A stretch of DNA of 64,000 nucleotides from Bordetella parapertussis (GTDB taxonomy: Bacteria > Pseudomonadota > Gammaproteobacteria > Burkholderiales > SG8-39). The notes under the pieces were generated by a model that did not search any database, was not told the origin of the DNA, and was given only the letters and a program-made list of their open reading frames with translations. This document shows, one piece after another, positions 8,056 through 16,238 of this stretch (position 1 is the first letter of the stretch; each line of letters starts with the position of its first letter). The stretch lies in NCBI GenBank assembly GCA_945862265.1, contig CAMAXP010000001.1, positions 1 to 64,000 on the forward strand, read 5' to 3'. The translations under genes were made by a program, and so were the position numbers.

Positions 8056-8996
8056 CAGTAGCGGATCCGCGGATCGAAGAACACGTAGGACAAGTCCACC
8101 AGCAGGTTGATCATCACGTAGATCACCGAGAAGAACAGGATCACGCCCTGGATCGTGGGGAAGTCGCGCGCCAGCACGGCATCGACCGTCAGGCGGCCGA
8201 GGCCGGGGATCGCATAGACCGACTCGGTCACCACGACACCGCCGATCAGCAGCGCGATGCCGATGCCGATGACCGTGACGATAGGCACCGCTGCGTTGGT
8301 CAGCGCATGCCGGATCAGCACGCGCGATTCGGGCAGGCCCTTGGCGCGCGCGGTGCGGATGTAGTCCTCGCCGAGCGCTTCAAGCACGGAAGCGCGCGTC
8401 ACGCGAGCGATCAGCGCGATGTAGATCACCGACAGCGTGATCGCGGGGAGGATCAGGTGCCGGATGAAAGGCCCGAACCCTTCGGCGATCGGCTTGTATC
8501 CCTGCACCGGCAGCCAGCCGAGCTTGAGCGAGACTATCCAGATCAGGATGTAGGCGAGCACGAACACCGGCACCGAGAAGCCCATGACCGAAAATCCCAT
8601 CAGGATCCGGTCGAACCAGCCGCCGAAGCGCCAGGCCGCAAGGACGCCGAGCGGGACTGCGGTAAACACCGCGAAGATGATGGTCAGCGTGGCGAGTGAC
8701 AGAGTGGCTTCGAGCCGCTGGCCGATCAGGGCCGTCACCTTCATTTTGAAGTAGAACGACTCCCCGAGGTCGCCTGACAGGATGCTCTTCGCCCAGATCG
8801 CGAACTGCACCGGCAGGGGGCGATCGAGGCCGAGGCCCTCCCGGATCCGCGCGATCTGCTCCGTGTTCGCCGCGTCGCCCGCGAGGATCGCGGCCGGGTC
8901 GCCGGGCGTCAGCCGGAGCATCAGGAAGACGAGCACAGCCACGATCGCGAGTACCGGGATCGTGGACAGCAGCCTGCGGGCGAGGAATTTGTACAT
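8055..8996 (-). CDS. Oligopeptide ABC transporter permease (DppB/OppB-like)
   Basis: First permease subunit, 313 aa. The N-terminus (MYKFLARRLLSTIPVLAIVAVLVFLMLRL) is the standard DppB opening helix with R-R-L-L-x-x-I-P, followed by the family motif TPGDPA. There are six membrane helices and an EAA loop (LEALGEDYIRTARAKGLPE). It lies between the binding-protein genes and the DppC-like permease. A hairpin at 9010-9033 separates it from the preceding binding-protein gene. Confidence 0.92.
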   Translation of the reverse strand: MYKFLARRLLSTIPVLAIVAVLVFLMLRLTPGDPAAILAGDAANTEQIARIREGLGLDRPLPVQFAIWAKSILSGDLGESFYFKMKVTALIGQRLEATLSLATLTIIFAVFTAVPLGVLAAWRFGGWFDRILMGFSVMGFSVPVFVLAYILIWIVSLKLGWLPVQGYKPIAEGFGPFIRHLILPAITLSVIYIALIARVTRASVLEALGEDYIRTARAKGLPESRVLIRHALTNAAVPIVTVIGIGIALLIGGVVVTESVYAIPGLGRLTVDAVLARDFPTIQGVILFFSVIYVMINLLVDLSYVFFDPRIRY

Positions 8997-9009
8997 GTCT
9001 AGACGAAAA

Positions 9010-9033
9010 CGGCCCCGGCGCGTGCCGGAGCCG
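9010..9033 (-). terminator. Intercistronic hairpin after first binding-protein gene, terminator-like
   Basis: On the minus strand a 10-bp GC stem (one G-T pair) with a 4-nt loop is followed directly by TTTT. It lies in the 55-base gap between the binding-protein stop and the DppB-like start. A leaky terminator here would lower permease expression relative to binding protein, a known pattern in binding-protein-dependent importers. Confidence 0.6.
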
Positions 9034-9051
9034 TCGGCCGGTGCGCCGGGA

Positions 9052-10632
9052 TCAGTTCTTCTTCAGGTTCCAATAGAGGTTGCCATTGGTCGTGAAGAAG
9101 CCCGAGATGTTCTTGCGCGCCGCGACGGGCTGGACATACTCGCCCAGCGGTGCGTGCGTGCCGATCTCGAAGGCGCGGGCCTGCACGGCTTCGGCGAGCT
9201 GTTTCTTTTTCGCATCGTCCGTCTCGCGCATGAACTGGGCGCGCAGGTCGTTCAGCTTGTCGTCGCTGGCCCAGCCGAACCAGCCGGATTTTTCGCCCCG
9301 TGCGTCCAGCGCCGCATTGGCGATCGGATTCCAGATGTCGTGCGCCTGCCAGGCGGTCAGGAACATGTGCCAGCCCCCCTTGTCCGGGGCGTCCTTCTTC
9401 GAGCGTCGCCCGACCAGGGTCTGCCAGTCCATGGCCTGCAGGTCGACTTTGAAGCCCGCCTGGCGGAGCAGTTGTGCCGCGACGTCCGGGAGTTTCTGGA
9501 TCGACGCGAGGTCGGTGGGCTTCATGATCAGGACAGGGGTGCCGTCGTAGCCCGAGGACTTGAGCAGTTCCTGCGCCTTCTTCATGTTCGATTTCGACTG
9601 AATGTCGCTTCCTGCCGGGCTGCCGTAAGGCGTCCCGCAGGTGAACATCGACGCGCAGGGGCGGTAGTACTCCTTCAGGCCGACCTGGGCCTTGAGGAAC
9701 GGCTCCTGCGAGAACGCGGCCAGGGCGGCGCGTCGCACCGCGGGGTTGTCGAAAGGCTTGTGGAGGTGGTTGAACCGCGCCATGTACTGCAGGCCGGCCG
9801 GCGCGGGATTCAGGATCTGGACGTTGGCCGCCTTTTTCAGCCCTTCGACGCTTTCGAATGCCGGGGCTTCGAGGACGTCGACTTCGCCGTTGACCAGGGC
9901 GTTCGCCTGCGCTTGTGCGTCACGAAGCGCGAGGTTCCACTCGACGCGGTCGACGTAGACGTTCTTGCCGCCCGCGCTGCCGGACGGCCCTTCCTTGCGC
10001 GGCACGTACTTGGCATTGCGGAGGTACACGGCCTTGTCACCGGGCTTGAACTCGTCGCGCTTGAAAATGTAGGGACCCGAGCCTGTGTAGTCGTCGATCT
10101 GCTTGAAGGCGTCGGTATCGGCAACCCGTTTTGGCATGATGAAAAGCACGTTCGAGGACGGTTTGCCCAGCGCCTCGAGCAGGAACCCGCAGGCCTCCCG
10201 CAGGAAGATGCGGAAGGTGTCCGGCGCGGGCGTGTCCATCCGGTCCACGAAGGTCATCAGGGCCGTGCCCATCGCGTCGCGCTTGCCCCAGCGCGCGATC
10301 GACGCCACGACGTCCTCGCTGGTGACCGGTTTGCCGTCATGAAACTCGAGCCCCTTGCGCAGCTTGAAGGTCCACAGCCGCTTGTCCGGCGAGGCTGTCC
10401 ACTCCTCCACCATCTGCGGCTTGATCTGGTTCTTCTCGTCGGTGCCGAAGAGGGTGTCGTAGATCATGTAGCCGTGGTTGCGGCTCATGTAGGCGGTGGT
10501 CCAGATCGGGTCGAGGATCGCCAGGTTCGAGTGCGGCACGATGCGCAGCACCTTTTCCTGGGCGAGGGCGACGCTTGCCGCGGCAAGCGTCGCGAAGGCT
10601 GCAAATGCGGCCAGCTTCCTAGAGAACGCCAT
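9052..10632 (-). CDS. Oligopeptide-type ABC substrate-binding protein, copy 1
   Basis: Periplasmic binding protein of the SBP_bac_5 family (DppA/OppA/NikA group), 526 aa. The signal peptide covers residues 1 to about 24 (AFATLAAASVALA-QE). The mature region opens with VLRIVPHSNLAILDPIWTTAY, contains the family segment KLRKGLEFHDGKPVTSEDV, and ends in a W-x-x-Q-D-type region (WNPIANAALDARG). Start is the ATG at 10632; the frame extends upstream without a signal sequence. It is clearly paralogous to the next two binding proteins and closest to copy 2, sharing PHSNLA-LDPIWTTAYMSRN. Ligand unknown. Confidence 0.92.
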   Translation of the reverse strand: MAFSRKLAAFAAFATLAAASVALAQEKVLRIVPHSNLAILDPIWTTAYMSRNHGYMIYDTLFGTDEKNQIKPQMVEEWTASPDKRLWTFKLRKGLEFHDGKPVTSEDVVASIARWGKRDAMGTALMTFVDRMDTPAPDTFRIFLREACGFLLEALGKPSSNVLFIMPKRVADTDAFKQIDDYTGSGPYIFKRDEFKPGDKAVYLRNAKYVPRKEGPSGSAGGKNVYVDRVEWNLALRDAQAQANALVNGEVDVLEAPAFESVEGLKKAANVQILNPAPAGLQYMARFNHLHKPFDNPAVRRAALAAFSQEPFLKAQVGLKEYYRPCASMFTCGTPYGSPAGSDIQSKSNMKKAQELLKSSGYDGTPVLIMKPTDLASIQKLPDVAAQLLRQAGFKVDLQAMDWQTLVGRRSKKDAPDKGGWHMFLTAWQAHDIWNPIANAALDARGEKSGWFGWASDDKLNDLRAQFMRETDDAKKKQLAEAVQARAFEIGTHAPLGEYVQPVAARKNISGFFTTNGNLYWNLKKN

Positions 10633-10710
10633 GAACTGCCTCCGAATCGGTAAGGGCCGCGCCAAGATAGCCGAAGGGACGGGCCGCAGCAAGCGAGCGG
10701 TGCCCGTCGA

Positions 10711-12276
10711 TCAGTCCTTGCGGATGCCCCAGTAGAAGTCGCCCGGGCCGATCACCAGGCCCTTGATGCCCTTGCGGACGGCCGCAGGGGCGACGTACTC
10801 GCCGACCGGGGCGTGGGTGCCGATCTCGAAACCGCGCACCTGCAGGTTCTCGGCGATCTTCTTTTTCGCGCCCTCGTCCGTGGAGCGGGCGAATTCGTTC
10901 CGCAATTCCTCGAGTTTCGCGTCGCAGGGCCAGCCCTGCCAGGCCTTCTCGCAGGCGCCGTTGAGGCCGAAGTTGGCGATCGGGTTCCACATGTCGGGGG
11001 CGACAAACGCGGTGAAGAAAAGGTTCCAGCCGCCCTTCTCCGGCAGGTCCTTCTTCGTGCGACGCCCGACCATCGTCTGCCAGTCCATCGCCTGCACGTC
11101 GACCTTGAACCCGGCCTGGCGCAGCAGCTGCGCGCCTACGTCGGGGAGCTTGTTGATGGTGGCGATGTCGGTGGGCTTGAGGATCACCACGGTGGTCCCG
11201 TCGTAGCCGGACTCCTTCAGCAGGGCCTGGGCCTTTCTCATGTTCGACTTCGACTGGATCTCGGTGCCGACAGGCGTGGCGTACGTGGTACCGCAGGTGT
11301 ACATGGAGGGGCAGGTGCGGTACAGGTCCTTCACGCCGATCTGCGCCTTGAGGAAGGCTTCCTGGTCGAACGCGGCGATCGCCGCACGGCGCACCTTCAC
11401 GTTGTTGAACGGGGGGTGCAGGTGGTTGAAGCGCCCGATGTACTGGAACCCGGTCGGGTCCTTCTTGACCAGCTCGATGGTCTTGTCCGCGCGCAACGGA
11501 ATGATCTGCTCGAACGGCACGCGCTCGAGCATGTCGATCTCGCCTTTTTGCAGCGCGATCACCTGCGTTTGCGCGTCCCGCAGCGCAAGGATCCACTCGA
11601 CGCGATCGACGTAGACCTGCTTGCTGCCGGTGGTGCCCGAGGGCGGCTCCTTGCGGGCAACGTATTTGGCGTTGCGCGTGTAGACCGCGATCGCGCCCGG
11701 CTTGAACTCGTCCCGCTTGAAGACATAGGGGCCCGAGCCGATGTGCTCCTCGATCTGCTTGAACGCATCCGTTTCGGCGATGCGCTTGGGCATGATGAAA
11801 GGCACGTTGGCCGAGGGCTTGCCCAGGGCCTCGAGCACGAAGCCGCAGGGCTCGCGCAGGAAGAGGCGGAAGGAATCGGGCGCCGGGGCGTCCATGCGCT
11901 CGATGAAGGTGGCGAGGATCTGGCCCATGGAGTCGCGCTTCGACCAGCGGTTGATCGAGGCGACCACGTCCTCGCCGGTGACGGGCTTGCCGTCGTGGAA
12001 CTCGAGGCCTTTGCGCAGCTTGAATGTCCACAGGCGGTGGTCGGGCGACTCGGTCCAGGACTCGACCATCTGCGGCTTGATCTGGTTCTTCTCGTCGGTG
12101 CCGAACAGGGTGTCGTAGATCATGTAGCCGTGGTTGCGGCTCATGTACGCGGTGGTCCAGATCGGGTCGAGCACCGCGAGGTTGGAGTGCGGGACGGCGC
12201 GCAGGACCTTGTCCTGGGCACCCGCGGTCGATGCTAGAAGCGCGAGGAAGACGGCAACAATACGAAGACCGAGCAT
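10711..12276 (-). CDS. Oligopeptide-type ABC substrate-binding protein, copy 2
   Basis: SBP_bac_5 family, 521 aa, with a signal peptide ending near STAGA-QD. Very similar to copy 1 in the N-terminal 150 residues, including HSNLA-LDPIWTTAYMSRN, YDTLFGTDEKNQIKPQMVE and KGLEFHDGKPVTGEDV. Start is the ATG at 12276, preceded by a strong AAGGAGG; a longer frame to 12333 ignores this site. It has its own likely promoter (12322-12350), so copies 2 and 1 and the permeases could be expressed independently of copy 3, from which it is separated by a decayed toxin-antitoxin locus. Confidence 0.92.
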   Translation of the reverse strand: MLGLRIVAVFLALLASTAGAQDKVLRAVPHSNLAVLDPIWTTAYMSRNHGYMIYDTLFGTDEKNQIKPQMVESWTESPDHRLWTFKLRKGLEFHDGKPVTGEDVVASINRWSKRDSMGQILATFIERMDAPAPDSFRLFLREPCGFVLEALGKPSANVPFIMPKRIAETDAFKQIEEHIGSGPYVFKRDEFKPGAIAVYTRNAKYVARKEPPSGTTGSKQVYVDRVEWILALRDAQTQVIALQKGEIDMLERVPFEQIIPLRADKTIELVKKDPTGFQYIGRFNHLHPPFNNVKVRRAAIAAFDQEAFLKAQIGVKDLYRTCPSMYTCGTTYATPVGTEIQSKSNMRKAQALLKESGYDGTTVVILKPTDIATINKLPDVGAQLLRQAGFKVDVQAMDWQTMVGRRTKKDLPEKGGWNLFFTAFVAPDMWNPIANFGLNGACEKAWQGWPCDAKLEELRNEFARSTDEGAKKKIAENLQVRGFEIGTHAPVGEYVAPAAVRKGIKGLVIGPGDFYWGIRKD

Positions 12277-12321
12277 GGCAAAACCTCCTTGGAATACTTG
12301 AATACTTGTTGTTATGCAGCC

Positions 12322-12350
12322 AAGATAGTCCACGTTTTGCGGCGCGGCAA
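12322..12350 (-). promoter_or_regulatory. Putative sigma70 promoter upstream of binding-protein copy 2
   Basis: Read on the minus strand: TTGCCG (12345-12350), a 17-base spacer, TATCTT (12322-12327). Start would be near 12315, about 39 bases before the ATG. Between promoter and Shine-Dalgarno lies a perfect tandem octamer AATACTTG x2 (12293-12308 on plus), whose role is unknown. Confidence 0.5.
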
Positions 12351-12407
12351 GGGTCTTGTCCGCGACAGGCGTAGATTGTCGGAAACTGCACGGAGCCCCG
12401 GACCCTT

Positions 12408-12509
12408 ATGTCTTCCGAAGACGACAGCGGCAGCACCACTTCGCGCCCCGTGCGGCTGGCGACGCTCTACCTCATGCTCGCCGACGGGGAGGTGCACAGG
12501 GCCACGTAG
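12408..12509 (+). pseudogene. 5' fragment of an unknown gene (33 codons), truncated at a junction
   Basis: An ATG at 12408 opens a short frame whose peptide (TTSRPVRLATLYLMLADGEV) looks like the first helices of a winged-helix or HTH protein. The frame ends at a TAG that is actually the antisense of the ParE-like toxin's GYVAL codons. I read this as the 5' remnant of a gene lost when it was joined to the toxin gene at about 12493-12500. The family is not identified, and expression is doubtful. Confidence 0.35.
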
Positions 12510-12712
12510 CCTGTGCGTCCACGCGAAATGACCAGTTCGCGCATACCTTCCTCGGCCGGACGGCCGATCAGCGGATGCTGTTCCAATACGGTCATGCCGT
12601 GCACGATGACCCGAACCGCAGCTTCGGCCCATTCCGGATCGTGTTCGGCGAGAAAATCCTGTAATCGCTCCAGGTCGAGAGTCGCCCGGGGGGAATAGGT
12701 GAGGCGCGCCAC
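12467..12712 (-). pseudogene. ParE/RelE-like toxin, 3'-truncated
   Basis: Type II toxin of the ParE/RelE superfamily. RLTYSPRATLDLERLQDFL, the middle EQHPLIGRPAEEGMRELVI and RGRTGYVAL match ParE toxins closely. Intact family members continue for about 20-25 residues with a V-L-x-L-x-x-x-R-H-Q-R-E-x-x-Y tail. Here the frame instead runs into unrelated sequence (CTSPSASMR) and stops at 81 aa, so the C-terminal catalytic or gyrase-contact end is missing. The GTG start at 12712 is four bases after the antitoxin stop. Probably inactive, consistent with loss of the antitoxin. Confidence 0.75.
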
Positions 12713-12715
12713 GCG

Positions 12716-13017
12716 CTATTTGACGAGCTTTCTGGCCCGGGGGCGAACTGCCTTGCCGTTCGCTGCTCGCGCGAGCAGCCAACTGTGAACATCCGCGGCT
12801 TCCATGACCTCGCCGTATTTTGCGACTTCCTGGCGGGCTTCGAGGGCGGACGCGACGCAGGCGTTGCGGCTTTCCTCCCGGCCGATCTGCGTAGTGAGCG
12901 CATCGACCATGAACGCATGCGGCGATTTACCGCTCGCGGCGATTTACCGCTCGCGGCGGCGAGGTCGTTGATGCGCGCTTTGAGTTCTTCCGGGAGTTTC
13001 AGTGTGACGGCAGGCAT
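12716..13017 (-). pseudogene. ParD/RHH antitoxin gene frameshifted by a 17-bp tandem duplication
   Basis: The 5' part encodes MPAVTLKLPEELKARINDL, a ribbon-helix-helix N-terminus. Then ggcgatttaccgctcgc occurs twice in perfect tandem (plus strand 12921-12937 and 12938-12954). Seventeen bases shift the frame. Removing one copy restores a continuous reading ASGKSPHAFMVDALTTQIG through to the stop at 12716 (about 94 aa), the typical length and sequence of a ParD-like antitoxin. As it stands, translation leaves the frame after SGKSP. The 3' part alone keeps an internal ATG (12910). The stop lies 3 bases before the toxin start. Confidence 0.85.
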
Positions 13018-13170
13018 TGGCGTCGCTGTCGGACAAGAAGTAACACCATGGTAGTACCGTCGCGGAGAGGGGTCAACCGCAACCCTATTTCGGTATGCGC
13101 TTGGCAACAGTTTGGCTGAAAACCGGCTCCTGGTGCGGACTCCGACCAAAAAGTGGCAACAATTAAGTCT

Positions 13171-14724
13171 CTATTTCTTGTCCAGGTTCCAGTAGACGTA
13201 GACCGGTGCGTTGAGCAGCCCGGTGATGTTTTTCCGCGTGGCCACCGGCTGGAAATATTCGCCAAGGGCCGCATGCGTCCCGATCTCCAGCGCGCGCTGC
13301 TGCGCGGCGTCAGCGACCTTCTTGCGGTCCGCGTCCGTCGCGGCGTGCAGGAAGTCCTCGCGCAGTTTCTCCAGCGGCGGGTCGCACGGCCAGCCGGGCC
13401 ACGCCTTGTCGCAGGACGCGTTCATCGGCAGGCTCACCGCCGGGTTGGCCACGTCGAGGCCGTTCAGCGTGGTCATGAAGATGCTCCAGCCGCCTTGCGC
13501 TGGCGGGTCCCTCTTGGCGCGGCGCGAAAGCAGCGCGTTCCAGTCCATCGCCAGCAGGTCGACTTTGAAGCCGGCCTGGCGCAGTTGCTGGGCGGCGACG
13601 GTCGGCAGCTTGGCGATGGTGGCGAGATCGGTGGGCTGGAGGATCACGATGGGCGTGCCGTCGTAGCCTGCGTCCTTCAGTAGTTCGCGGGCGCGTTTGA
13701 TGTCGCCGCGCAGGAGCCCTTCCATGCCGGCCTTGGTCTCGTACGGCATGCCGCAGGTGTAGAGCGAGGGACACAACCGGTACAGGTCGGGCGAGACGTA
13801 CTGCGCCTTGAGGAAGGGCTCGGGCGACAGCGCGACCAGCGCTGCGCGGCGGATGCGCGCGTCGTTGAACGGCGGGTGCAGGTGGTTGAAGCGCAGCACC
13901 ACCTGGGCGCCGGATTTATTGTCGTGGACCGTGATGTCGGGGTTGGCGCGCAACGCCGGGTAGTGCTCGTGCGCCGGCTGCTCGACGAGGTCGATCTCGC
14001 CTGCGACGAGCGCATTCACCTGGGTCTGAGCGTCGCGCAGGATCTGCCACTCGACGCGATCGACGAATACGCGCTTGCCGCCCGCCGTGCCCGAGGGAGG
14101 CTCCGCGCGCGGCCGGTACTTGGCGTTCTTCACGTATACGGCGAGGCTGCCGGGCTTCCATTCGTCGCGTTTGAAGATGTAGGGGCCGCTGCCGGTGGGG
14201 TCCTCGATCTGCTTGTCGGCGGAGGTGGTGGCGATCCGCTTCGGCAGGATGAACGGCACGTTGGCGCCGGGCTTGCCCAGGGCTTCCAGCACCATGCCGA
14301 AAGGCTCTTTCAGCACCAGCCGGAAAGTGCGCGCGTCGACCATCTCCCAGCGTTCGGCCGCGGCCGCGAGGCGCTGGCCGAGGCTGTCCTTCTTCGCCCA
14401 GCGCTCGAGGGAGGCGATCACGTCCTCGCTCGTCACCGGCTGGCCGTCGTGGAACTCGAGACCGGTGCGCAGCGTAAACGTCCATGTCTTGCGATCCGCG
14501 CTGACCGTCCACTTGTCCACCATCTGCGGCTGCACGCGGCTCGACGCATCCGTGCCGAACAGGGTGTCGTAGACCATGTAGCCGTGGCTGCGCGTGACCG
14601 TCGCAGTGGTGAAGTGCGGGTCGAGCACCGTCAGGTTCGATTGGGGGGCGATGCGGATCACTTTTTGCGCGCATGCTCCGCCGGTCGCGAGCGCCAGCAC
14701 CAAGATCGCGACGACGCGCTTCAT
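13171..14724 (-). CDS. Oligopeptide-type ABC substrate-binding protein, copy 3
   Basis: SBP_bac_5 family, 517 aa, signal peptide ending near GGACA-QK. It shares the block order of copies 1 and 2 (VIRIAPQSNLTVLDPHFTTA, YDTLFGTDASSRVQPQMVDK, LEFHDGQPVTSEDVIASLERW) but is more divergent. The ATG overlaps the stop of the upstream amidase (ATGA at 14721-14724), so the two are co-translated. A decayed toxin-antitoxin locus separates it from copy 2 downstream. It probably feeds the same permeases with a different ligand, which is inference from position only. Confidence 0.92.
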   Translation of the reverse strand: MKRVVAILVLALATGGACAQKVIRIAPQSNLTVLDPHFTTATVTRSHGYMVYDTLFGTDASSRVQPQMVDKWTVSADRKTWTFTLRTGLEFHDGQPVTSEDVIASLERWAKKDSLGQRLAAAAERWEMVDARTFRLVLKEPFGMVLEALGKPGANVPFILPKRIATTSADKQIEDPTGSGPYIFKRDEWKPGSLAVYVKNAKYRPRAEPPSGTAGGKRVFVDRVEWQILRDAQTQVNALVAGEIDLVEQPAHEHYPALRANPDITVHDNKSGAQVVLRFNHLHPPFNDARIRRAALVALSPEPFLKAQYVSPDLYRLCPSLYTCGMPYETKAGMEGLLRGDIKRARELLKDAGYDGTPIVILQPTDLATIAKLPTVAAQQLRQAGFKVDLLAMDWNALLSRRAKRDPPAQGGWSIFMTTLNGLDVANPAVSLPMNASCDKAWPGWPCDPPLEKLREDFLHAATDADRKKVADAAQQRALEIGTHAALGEYFQPVATRKNITGLLNAPVYVYWNLDKK

Positions 14725-16124
14725 TGCGGCGTGGGCCAGTCAGGTTGCGGGGGGCGGAGCTTTTCGATGAGGCGCGCGAGTCGCAGCACGCCCGCATCGT
14801 CGAAGCGCCGGCCGATCACCTGGACGCCGATCGGCAGCCCGTCCCGGCTCTGTGCCCAGTTGACTGAGGCGGCCGGTTGCTCGGACATGTTGTACGGCAC
14901 CGTAAAGGCGATATGCGGCAGGGCATTGCGCGGGTCGTTTCCCGGGCACGCCAGGGTGGCCTCATACGGCAGGATGGGAGAGGTCGGCGAAATCACGAAG
15001 TCGTAGGGCTGGCAGGCGTTTACTGCCGCCTCGCGCATGGCCATGTACTGGCCGAAGGCGGCCATGACGTCGCTCCCGGAAAAGTTCGCGGCGCGCCAGG
15101 TGCACCATTCGGCGATGAAGGGCAGCACTTTCGCCTGCCGGTCGGGCGGGAGTTGGACGAAGTCGTTGTGCGAGCGGGCCTCGAAGAATCGCGACATGCC
15201 CTCGAGCATGGCCTCGTTCATGAACGACCCCATCTCCTCCACGATCGCCCCCGCATCCGCGAGGGCCTTGGCGGCTGCTGTGGCCGCCGCCAGGACTTCG
15301 GGGTGGACTGCCAGGCCGGCCTTCATGTCGGCGAGAAAGCCGATCCGCAGGCCGCGCGGGTCGAGGCTCTCGAGGCCCGCGCTGTAGTCCCTCGCCTCGT
15401 AGGGCAGGTTCATGTAGTCGCGCGCATCCGGGCGGCTGAGGGCGTTCATCAGCAGCGCTGCGTCGCGGACCGTGCGGGTCATCGGGCCGGTGACGCGGCC
15501 TAGATACGGCGGGCTCACCGGCACGCGCCCGAGGCTGGGCTTGAGCGCAAAGATCCCGCAGTGGGTCGCGGGCAGGCGCACCGAGCCGCCGATATCGGTG
15601 CCCAGGTTCAGCGGCGCATACCCGGCAGCCGTCGCGGCCCCGGCCCCGGAACTCGAACCGGAGGTGTTTCGATCGAGGCGCCACGGATTGCGAGTGATGC
15701 CGTGAATGGAAGACAGGCCCGAGGAGAGCATTCCGTAATCGGGCATCGTCGATTTGCCCAGGATCACGCAGCCCGCCTCGCGCACGCGCGCCGCAGGAGG
15801 GGCGTCGGCTATAGCCGGTGGTCCGCCCTCATTGGCCGCCGTGCCGATCGGCGCAAGGTCACCCTGGGTATGGATGTTTTCCTTGATGGTTACCGGGACA
15901 CCGTCAAGGGCTGACAGCGGCAGCCCGGCCTGCCAACGGGCCTCGGAGGCGCGCGCCTGCGCCATCGCCGCGTCGGCCTGCACCAGGTACATGGCATTCA
16001 GGTGCGGTTCCCAGAGGGCGATCCTTTTCAGGGCGGCCTCAGCCACCTCGACGGGCGACAGCCGGCGCGCCGCGAATGCGGCGCACAAGTCCGCGGCAGA
16101 CAGCAAGTGGAGTTCATTGTTCAT
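14721..16124 (-). CDS. Amidase signature family hydrolase
   Basis: Amidase signature enzyme (GatA/AmiE-like superfamily), 467 aa. The catalytic Ser-cisSer-Lys triad is visible: Lys in VPVTIKENI, and the two serines in the G/S-rich motif TSGSSSGAGAATAAGYAPLNLG followed by GTDIGGSVRLPA. The GatA family is normally paired with gatB and gatC; neither is present, so a catabolic amidase is more likely. Start is the ATG at 16124 (MNNELHLLSAADL); a longer frame to 16703 overlaps the divergent ugpB region. First gene of the peptide-type transporter series, so it may act on an imported amide. Confidence 0.9.
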   Translation of the reverse strand: MNNELHLLSAADLCAAFAARRLSPVEVAEAALKRIALWEPHLNAMYLVQADAAMAQARASEARWQAGLPLSALDGVPVTIKENIHTQGDLAPIGTAANEGGPPAIADAPPAARVREAGCVILGKSTMPDYGMLSSGLSSIHGITRNPWRLDRNTSGSSSGAGAATAAGYAPLNLGTDIGGSVRLPATHCGIFALKPSLGRVPVSPPYLGRVTGPMTRTVRDAALLMNALSRPDARDYMNLPYEARDYSAGLESLDPRGLRIGFLADMKAGLAVHPEVLAAATAAAKALADAGAIVEEMGSFMNEAMLEGMSRFFEARSHNDFVQLPPDRQAKVLPFIAEWCTWRAANFSGSDVMAAFGQYMAMREAAVNACQPYDFVISPTSPILPYEATLACPGNDPRNALPHIAFTVPYNMSEQPAASVNWAQSRDGLPIGVQVIGRRFDDAGVLRLARLIEKLRPPQPDWPTPQ

Positions 16125-16238
16125 GGGGCCAATGATAGCGCCATCCCATCCGAGGCTTGCTTCGTCTGCCGCTTTGCGCGCGTACGAGGGGTGGCGGTGG
16201 GGGATATACTGGCCCGCGATCCGCCTGGAGGACTTCTT

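Noticed and set aside
8782-10653. Long plus-strand open frame of 623 codons opposite the binding-protein and permease genes
   Set aside because: Antisense shadow caused by high GC at third positions; composition rich in R, H, V and D with no domain, and the minus strand holds well-conserved genes.
12293-12308. Tandem octamer AATACTTG as start of a CRISPR or repeat array
   Set aside because: Only two copies without spacers, in the 5' leader of a binding-protein gene.
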